A stretch of DNA of 64,000 nucleotides from Onchidella celtica (taxonomy: Eukaryota > Mollusca > Gastropoda > Systellommatophora > Onchidiidae), in the NCBI GenBank assembly GCA_963931925.1, contig OZ007571.1, positions 15,742,506 through 15,806,505 of the forward strand, in the 5' to 3' direction. The notes under the pieces were generated by a model. It did no database searches and was not told the DNA's origin. It was given only the letters and a program-made list of their open reading frames with translations. The translations under genes and the position numbers were made by a program. How positions within the stretch are numbered: position 1 is the first letter of the stretch; every line of letters begins with the position of its first letter. Shown here piece after piece: positions 57,645-64,000 of the stretch.

Positions 57645-58933
57645 TGTGGTGGTGTCTGATGGAATTTAGAAGACAATTAACCATTCAACACCCAACACCG
57701 TGGTGTTCGCTCACAATCATACGACCTTTACAACACAGCAACACCACACCAGGATCTTATCCACGACAGGGACCACATTTATTATATATAAAAAATAGAA
57801 AAGGGTTATGTAGCCCAGCAATGATTGGAGTTTACCAAAAAGAACAAAAAGAAAAGCTATAGTATCTATAAACTGTAAATGACTAATATTATAAACTAAA
57901 ACTGTAAACGGCTAAAAAGAACTAAAACTAAAAAGAATTAAAATCAAGAAACTAAAAGTACTAAAAACTAAAGAGAACTAAAACCCAGTGCAGCCACGCC
58001 AACCGGCATCCCTGGCTCACTGCCTCATCCTTACATGGACGGGCTGGCCTGACCCATTGACCTCATGCGGCGTCTCACGCCCCACAGTATTGGCTGCCTC
58101 CACACACCGTAATACACACAACCTGCAACAATTGGGACAATACACTGCATAACACCTAGTCCCCATGCTTAATATGAAGATATTCAAGTGTGCATGTACG
58201 AACTCACCAATGTGCAGACCTGATAAAAGATCCAATCAATTATGCCTACTTATCAGTAATACCAGGAATCTTCCCAATTATTATTGCGCTCGTGCTAGCA
58301 ATAGGCTGTCAATCACAGCAGAGTGACTGAACTAGAAACAATAGAAAGCTTCCATAGCATTGATATTATTTAACATTAATTAGTGTAGCATCAAACTCTT
58401 ATCACCGCCAGTCTAAGTGGCCATAATATCTGTAACGAACACATGCTTAAGCAGTGATCATCCAACCACACTGTCCAACATAGTAATCGTATAATAATAT
58501 GCAATATTCATTTGTAATATTCACTGCAGAGTAAATGAAGTGCTTTAAGTATGAAAGAGAACAAAGTTATTAAGACCAACTCACCAGTTCTCGAGAGTCA
58601 GAACTGTACAACTTGTACGGAGGAACAATGAGCGTCCTCTTGGTCCGAGTGCCCAGCTTGGAAATGACGCTGCGATAGATTGACTGCATGAAAATATGCA
58701 GTTCATGCAGCGCCAAAACCTGCCCCAAGCTAATTGCAATTGAGTTCGGGAATTCCACGACCTCTGGGCCACTCACGCCCATAAAACATCATGACACGGC
58801 CGAGTCGACTCGGTCAGTGCAGGTATTCGAGATCATGGAATCCCAGCACCCGACACCCCCGGGCACGCCTTCGGACGACGAGACCCTCGGGCATGCCTCC
58901 GGACCACCGGAGTAGTCGTGACACGGTCACACA
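57645..58933 (-). repeat. 5' LTR of the 8.8-kb Gypsy element (1289 bp)
   Basis: Matches 50094-51284 at an initial offset of 7551 with fewer than ten substitutions noticed. It has ~24 bp extra near 58666-58689 and ~74 bp extra near 58763-58836. AATAAA (complement of 57778-57783) is conserved. It is followed by the remainder of the (TATC)n tract. Confidence 0.93.
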
Positions 58934-58957
58934 TCTATCTATCTATCTATCTATCTA
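58934..58957. repeat. (TATC)n remainder after the Gypsy insertion
   Basis: About six tetranucleotide units, the distal part of the tract interrupted by the retrotransposon. Confidence 0.85.
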
Positions 58958-60293
58958 TGTGAGAGCGCATATCTGCAGCTGTATGTACGAACGTATAATT
59001 TTGAGACGTGTGTGTTGGAACATATCAGAATTTGTAACCCTTCCATTTGCATGAGTCAGGCGTAAAACCTTGACAATGCACGCGCCTGTCATTTAGATCG
59101 ATGATAATCAAACATGTTAGGGTGTTAAAAACAGAACACAACAAAACACAGATTGTAGTCTTTCGTACATCAGTTTAGATAAAGAACGCCAAAGCTATTT
59201 ATTAAATACTCTTTTTTTTTTTTCGTGCGCAGTGAGAGATATGTGCATATTGTACTCAAATCACAAAAGTACGCAGTACAGTGCTGAAGACTGGCTCATG
59301 GTACGAGGTCAAGTTGTAATGTACATTTAACATAACATCTTTCAATTCTCCTATTTCACGAGAGGAAACTATTTTAATGTCTTTGCTCTTGTGTTATTGA
59401 ATCATATAATATCTTGGTTTTGTTGGCGTTGTCATGTTTGCGTTGTTCAGCTCAATGACGTCTCCACTCACACATAGGGTAGGAACGGCTCCCATTCATG
59501 CCAGTCATGTAATGTAGTGGGGACAGGGGAGACGCGAGGACGGGGCGAGTGCACAACAATTTATCCACGGACTTGGGACTCCAATCCAACCAGGATGTCC
59601 GATGTGGGTGTGTCTGTTCTCAGTGAGTGCAGGAAGTACATGCGCTGCCCATGGCTGAGTGGCTACTAGAATGCCCATTAGAACGGTGTCCCTCAAAGTG
59701 TCCAGGCTGGGCGCGGACATGCCCTGTTTTCTCATTTTCAAATTGACATTTGTTGGTTTTTATACCTGTATGCAACTGAAATTCCCATTCTGTTTACCTG
59801 TTTATCTGTACTTTCAAATTTACCGAAATGATAATCATGTTTATTAGAGCTACTAGCCGACCCAGGCTAGATAAATCTTGCAAAGTTTCCTTGGACCAAG
59901 ATGTAGATGTAGATGTAAGTCACATTAACAACGGCAGTTGGATTGGAAGCAAAGGTTAAAAGATCTTTTATTACACGACAATTCTTTGCAGAATACACAG
60001 ATGTGATATAGCTGACATCCGGCCAGCGATGTGTAAGTGACGTAGAACGCAATGTCCGGTCACACTTTTCGATTCATGTCGGAACACTTTCTTCTGTTCA
60101 GGTCAGCTGTGGCTCAAAATCAATAAAAGTATTAAAAAATATGGCGAATTAACAAACCTTTTAAAATAATCATGCCTATGTACACCTTTACGTGTACACA
60201 TGCGTAATATGATATTTTGTAGAGTTTCAGGCCAAGTGAATAAAAAGCCTTTCATGATTACATTGGGGGCCTTACTTTCTTTATAGGTTGAAC
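58958..60293. other. Non-coding interval, nothing recognised
   Basis: No gene or matched repeat was identified. Confidence 0.4.
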
Positions 60294-60371
60294 GAACATG
60301 ACGTCACACGCCCGATTTGTTTATGCTATGGAAAATGCCTACCACTTGTGCTAGGTTGGTTGTCGATTTTG
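60294..60371 (+). repeat. Duplicated flank, copy 2
   Basis: Matches 49860-49963 except for an internal ~25-bp absence after GATTTGTTTA. It stops where the (TATC)n tract begins in the other copy; here it runs into GAACGTTGAGCAG instead. Confidence 0.75.
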
Positions 60372-61636
60372 AACGTTGAGCAGAAGTAAAAGCTTTTTCT
60401 GTACCAGGGATTCGTACACGCGAGGGGAAGATAGCAGAGGAAGTGAGTGAGAGAAGATGACGTTTGTGGATCAAGGCCATAAACAGAAAAGGCATTTCCG
60501 GCTCCATACTTCGGGAAAATCCACTTACTTTGCACTGATCAAATGTGTAAGAACTGCGTTCGGCAATAAACAATGAAACATGTGATATTTGGCAACTCGG
60601 TCGATTGTTAGCCGGCCATCTGTCCTTTGGCAGCTTGTACAGATCAACGCCTTCTATACTTTGTAATGTTTGATTCTATCGCTATTTCCTTTTTCTTTTC
60701 GCAACGGGATCTAGCGAGTCTCTACTACAGGACGCCATGTTCGTTGATCTTAGCGTACGTGTAAAATGGCTGCCTGGTCAAAGTTCAGTTCTAAACGTGT
60801 TCAATCTATAATTTGATGATGACGTGTCGGTCGTATAAACGTGCCAGTAGACGAAGTGCGAATGAACTCGACCTCTGAAGCCCAGTGGAGCAAGTGGAAA
60901 CGAGGTAAGTGTGACAAATGACACGCTTCACTGGACTCAGTGGTGGAAAGTGAATTCATCTGCGCGTCATCAACTTCCAAGTTTATACCCGACAAGTGTG
61001 CCGAGGCTTTTAGAGGGTGATTTTAAGAGTGCGAGTGTTCGAAGGTGGGGATTTCAATTATTCATGACTAGCCAATGGACAAGAAGCACGATATCCTTAC
61101 ACACACACACACACACGAACATACGCACACCAGCACACATACCGGTAGACTCAGAATTACACAAATACATTCACACCCACGCATTTTTGGCACTCACGCG
61201 GTCCGTGATTCAGTTCTCTCTCGTGTCTGGACAAAACTCATTATGTTCGCTAACGAAATTGCTCCAGCCAAACTGAGTTTCAAATGCGGACAGTGATAGC
61301 TGGCTGGGGCTGGGACGTCTGTCGGAGGGCAGACTTTTTGTTCATTTCACGTCTTTGCTGGGTTTGTTGTGGTCTTCAACGTGATGTCCAGTTTCCTGTA
61401 ATCCGTTCACTCCCGTAGGACTCAACAAACACACCATTTTTTTTTTCCTTTTTGTATGTCTATAGATCTGTACACATTGTCGTGGGCAGATCTGGAGAAC
61501 GTGATCTCACATTCACCGACATTTTCCCGAAGGTAACCGTCTGTGATAGATATTCCTTTGCTTTTCCTCCATAAATGCGTAGGTCTTAAGTGAAATGAAG
61601 TACATTTTTTTTTTTAGCTTTTGAAATTTGCTACAT
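60372..61636. other. Non-coding interval with a short (CA)n
   Basis: (CA)n at 61099-61117. Short frames, such as 60911-61276 (121 codons), have no motif I know. Confidence 0.4.
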
Positions 61637-61879
61637 CGTCACTGCTCTACGACAATGGCATATAATTATGTCGGATTAATTTATGCTAAAAGGCATTCCT
61701 TAGCCTGGGGGCTATCAGATAACATTATAGAAAAAGAAATGCGCCAATAGGAAAATGTAATAATCCAGTAGAATCATAATGGCATAAGTCACCAAACGGC
61801 AGGAAAAGAAACAGTTTTTTTTCTTGATATTTCAGAAGTGTAAAAAAATGACTTTTGCCATTAGCGTAGAGCAGTGACG
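61637..61879 (+). mobile_element. MITE family A, copy 3 (243 bp, best preserved)
   Basis: Terminal inverted repeats CGTCACTGCTCTACGACAAT.. and ..ATTAGCGTAGAGCAGTGACG, ~24 bp with about three mismatches. The interior AATGCGCCAATAGGAAAATG, TAATAATCCAGTAGAATCAT and GGCATAAGTC is shared with copies at 13283, 42268 and 63031. No transposase. The target duplication is unclear. Confidence 0.8.
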
Positions 61880-62082
61880 ACCTGCACGGAAGGGCGTGTG
61901 ATAAACATTTTCTAAGAATAATGTTGTCATTTCGTGGCTCTGAGCGCTGGTGTGAAACTTAATGTTGTCTCTGCCCTACCACGAATTACCTCTGGTGTAT
62001 TCATACAGCTGCAGGTAACTGACAACTTTTTTTGTGCCAAATATTCTCTGAACCCTTAAAACTCCTTTTTTCTTCCATTGAA

Positions 62083-62226
62083 TCAAGCCGTGTTTTCTTG
62101 TATACGGAAACAGAAAGGTAAAAAAATCCACTCGTAAACATGAAAACATTCGTTCTATTTCACTACTTGAATGGTTTTTGTTGAAGCCGTTGCCGTTTCC
62201 GCCTCCGTGCATAAGAACCCAGCTTA
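62083..62226. mobile_element. MITE-like element family K, copy 2
   Basis: TCAAGCCGTGTTTTCTTGTA, then ACGGAAAC, pairs with CCGTTTCCGCCTCCGTGCAT, then AAGAACCCAGCTTA. The interior CATGAAAACATTCGTTCTAT and TTCACTACTTGAATG match copy 1 at 40946. Confidence 0.55.
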
Positions 62227-62627
62227 ACGGGGATTACACTGTTCCAAATGTTTATTAATAAAAAAATATGCTTAAGACAAGGAATACCTTTCAACCAAAA
62301 CATTTTTCTCTCTACTATGTGAAATTAGATCCTTCGCCCAGGTGCAATTACAAGACAGGGTAAGCGCCACGGAGACTTTACCACCACTTGACGTAAAAGC
62401 CATAGAGCATTATATATATATTTGTTCTGTGGATATTTTAAGTTTGACAGCTTTGCAAGCTAACATGACGAGGAACAGTGGCGCCCATTAGTTTTGCTGG
62501 AAATTGCACTTATTTTAATTAAAAGGCTGCTGTACGCAGGTGTATACGATTGTGTCATCATTGGAGGAAATAACTGTCGGGAGACTTTCTACTTCTTTTT
62601 AATGGCATGCCAGCATTGCTTGACTTT

Positions 62628-62862
62628 AGCCTTTGTTTGTTGTATCTCCATTTTCTGAACAAAAACCGGAGATCTTTTGGTATGTAGAAGAGGTGTTACA
62701 AATGCACACTTTGACACTTGTTCAAAATGCACTTATCAAGCTGTTTCGCAGTTCCTATTTTATTCTAACTCCCTATGATAATACTGAAGCCGCAAAACAT
62801 TTAACATCGAATTTCTCATTTGTGCAAAACGTGGAGTTGAACAAATAAGAACTAAGGTCGCG
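62628..62862 (+). repeat. Dispersed repeat family L, copy 2
   Basis: Homologous to 14095-14335 (see there). About 75-80% similar by eye. Confidence 0.55.
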
Positions 62863-63030
62863 TCTGGATACAGGCAATTATATATCAAACATTTTATCAC
62901 TTTCTTGTTGTTGTTTTCTTATTTAGTCACATGGCTCCACTCGGTAGTTCAATGTTTACACTGTAAATAATTATTTTGTTGCTTTCTAATGGTTTCAGCT
63001 TAGTAGTTCTCAGAGCCCCAGGCCACATTT

Positions 63031-63624
63031 CGTCACTGCTCTATGCTAATCACAGACTAATAAATTAACCAGACTGGAAACACGAGCTTCGGGCAGTGTC
63101 GTTTTTGACGGAATTTCCCGAGCGGCGGTCGTATAAACAACATGGCCGCCGCTCGGGAAATTCCGATTCTAGTTCTATCTGCAGTAGAAATTTCTTTTTA
63201 TTTGTCAAGATTGGTGGTACATGACTTAATTTCTTGGTGCGGAACCAAACTTCCGCGTTCAGTAGGCGCGTCAAAACGGTGTCATTCAACATTGTAGCTA
63301 TGCTGAAGCGTCGGTCGTAAACGTTAACCTAATGTGGCGGATGGTTCATGACCTTTCGCTGTTTTGTGACGTCACACAATGGGATCATCCAGTCTGGGTA
63401 TTTTATTAGTCTGTGACGCTAATGGCATTTTTGACACTTCTTAGATAATGAGAAAAAAATGTCTTTTGCCATGATGATTCTATTGGATTATTACATTTTC
63501 CTATTGGCGCATTTCTTTTTCTGTGATATTATCTGGTAGCCCTTATGCTCAGGAATGCCATAACCTGTCAGTTGCCTTTTATTCAAGTCTGACATAATAA
63601 TGCCATTATCAATGAACAGTGGCG
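63031..63624 (-). mobile_element. MITE family A, copy 4, split by MITE B
   Basis: The first 20 bp, CGTCACTGCTCTATGCTAAT, resumes after the inserted MITE at 63416 (..GCTAATGGCATTTTTGACAC) and continues through CTATTGGATTATTACATTTT, GCGCATTTC and GCTCAGGAATGCCATAACC to AACAGTGGCG. Without the insert it would be ~220 bp, close to the other copies. Confidence 0.8.
63051..63415. mobile_element. hAT-like MITE family B, copy 2 (365 bp)
   Basis: Ends CACAGACTAATAAATTAACC and ..TTTTATTAGTCTGTG. Flanks ATGCTAAT (63043-63050) and ACGCTAAT (63416-63423) match at 7 of 8. Same length as copy 1 at 14712, with the same internal GGAATTTCCCGAGCGGCG hairpin. Confidence 0.88.
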
Positions 63625-64000
63625 GTTTAATCCTTTGTCAGTCTAGGTTTCATCAGTCCCTCCCCCATTTTGAATTGTCATCTAATAGCCTTTTATTTTT
63701 TTTCACAATTACACTTATACACTGGTAATTACCGAAAGAAGTTATGAAATTAAATTTCTGTATTAAATACAGTCAGATAATTAAAAAACTTTTGTTTGAT
63801 TTCCCCTCCACTTTCATCCACCGGCTAAAATCCCTCCTCTTTCATTTGAAATTCCTCCCATGGGAGCCAAGTACTACCTGTTTGAGAATCAGTGATAATT
63901 TGCCCCCCCCCCCCCCCCACGGCACCCTAATGTATGTTGTAAAGCCCTGCCTTACAAACAGTAAAGAAAAGTTACAGAGTAAATCACAAATTTTAATGAA
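63625..64000. other. Non-coding end of window
   Basis: Contains a ~16-bp C run (63903-63918) and ATGTATGTTGTAAAGCCCTGCC near 63930, reminiscent of family G. Nothing else is supported. Confidence 0.4.

Overview
This is animal-type nuclear DNA with no host gene that I can recognise. Long A/T-rich non-coding stretches, many microsatellites, two LTR retrotransposons, a tRNA-derived SINE, Helitron-like arrays and numerous foldback/MITE-like elements point to a repeat-rich invertebrate. A marine mollusc is plausible, but that is inference from the repeat types only. All long open frames belong to the two LTR elements. Most other short open frames lie in microsatellites or repeats and have no coding signature.

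Layout. (1) 1-6701: a Ty3/Gypsy element on the minus strand. Its left LTR is cut by the window edge, the two LTRs are almost identical, and it has a tRNA-Pro-type primer site. Its domain order is gag-PR-IN-RT-RNase H, with integrase BEFORE reverse transcriptase as in Gmr1-type elements. Both the integrase core and the N-terminal RT have been deleted. (2) 6702-46341: non-coding DNA crowded with small elements. These include two copies of a ~330-360 bp SINE (8140, 13359), a 365-bp hAT-like MITE (14712), foldback elements (7586, 17991, 24217, 27099, 35745, 38054, 39378), old hAT-type MITEs (20545, 26182, 34232), G-rich and CT-rich minisatellites, a ~700-bp tandem repeat array ending in a Helitron-like terminus (30291-32331), and a possible solo LTR (29009). 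(3) 46342-50093: a hAT MITE with target duplication, a three-unit head-to-tail Helitron-like array (46780-48211), then (GATA)n and (TATC)n tracts in inverse orientation. (4) 50094-58933: a complete 8.8-kb Ty3/Gypsy element on the minus strand that landed in the (TATC)n tract. It has two LTRs, a tRNA-Ser primer site, gag, a -1 frameshift signal, PR-RT-RNase H-IN and a polypurine tract; pol carries one frame-breaking indel. (5) 58934-64000: non-coding DNA with further MITE copies, including one MITE nested inside another with target duplication (63031-63624).

How parts work together. In the second Gypsy element the gag stop overlaps a canonical A_AAA_AAC slippery heptamer followed by a stem-loop, the classical arrangement for making Gag-Pol. 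The first Gypsy element keeps LTRs, primer site, gag, protease and RNase H but lacks a complete RT and integrase, so any recent mobility must have used enzymes from a sister copy. The most notable items are the Gmr1-type gene order with its paired deletions, the frameshift module, the tandem Helitron-like arrays with shared CTAG/TC junctions, the 216-bp near-perfect foldback at 38054, and several nested or empty-site insertions that fix relative ages.
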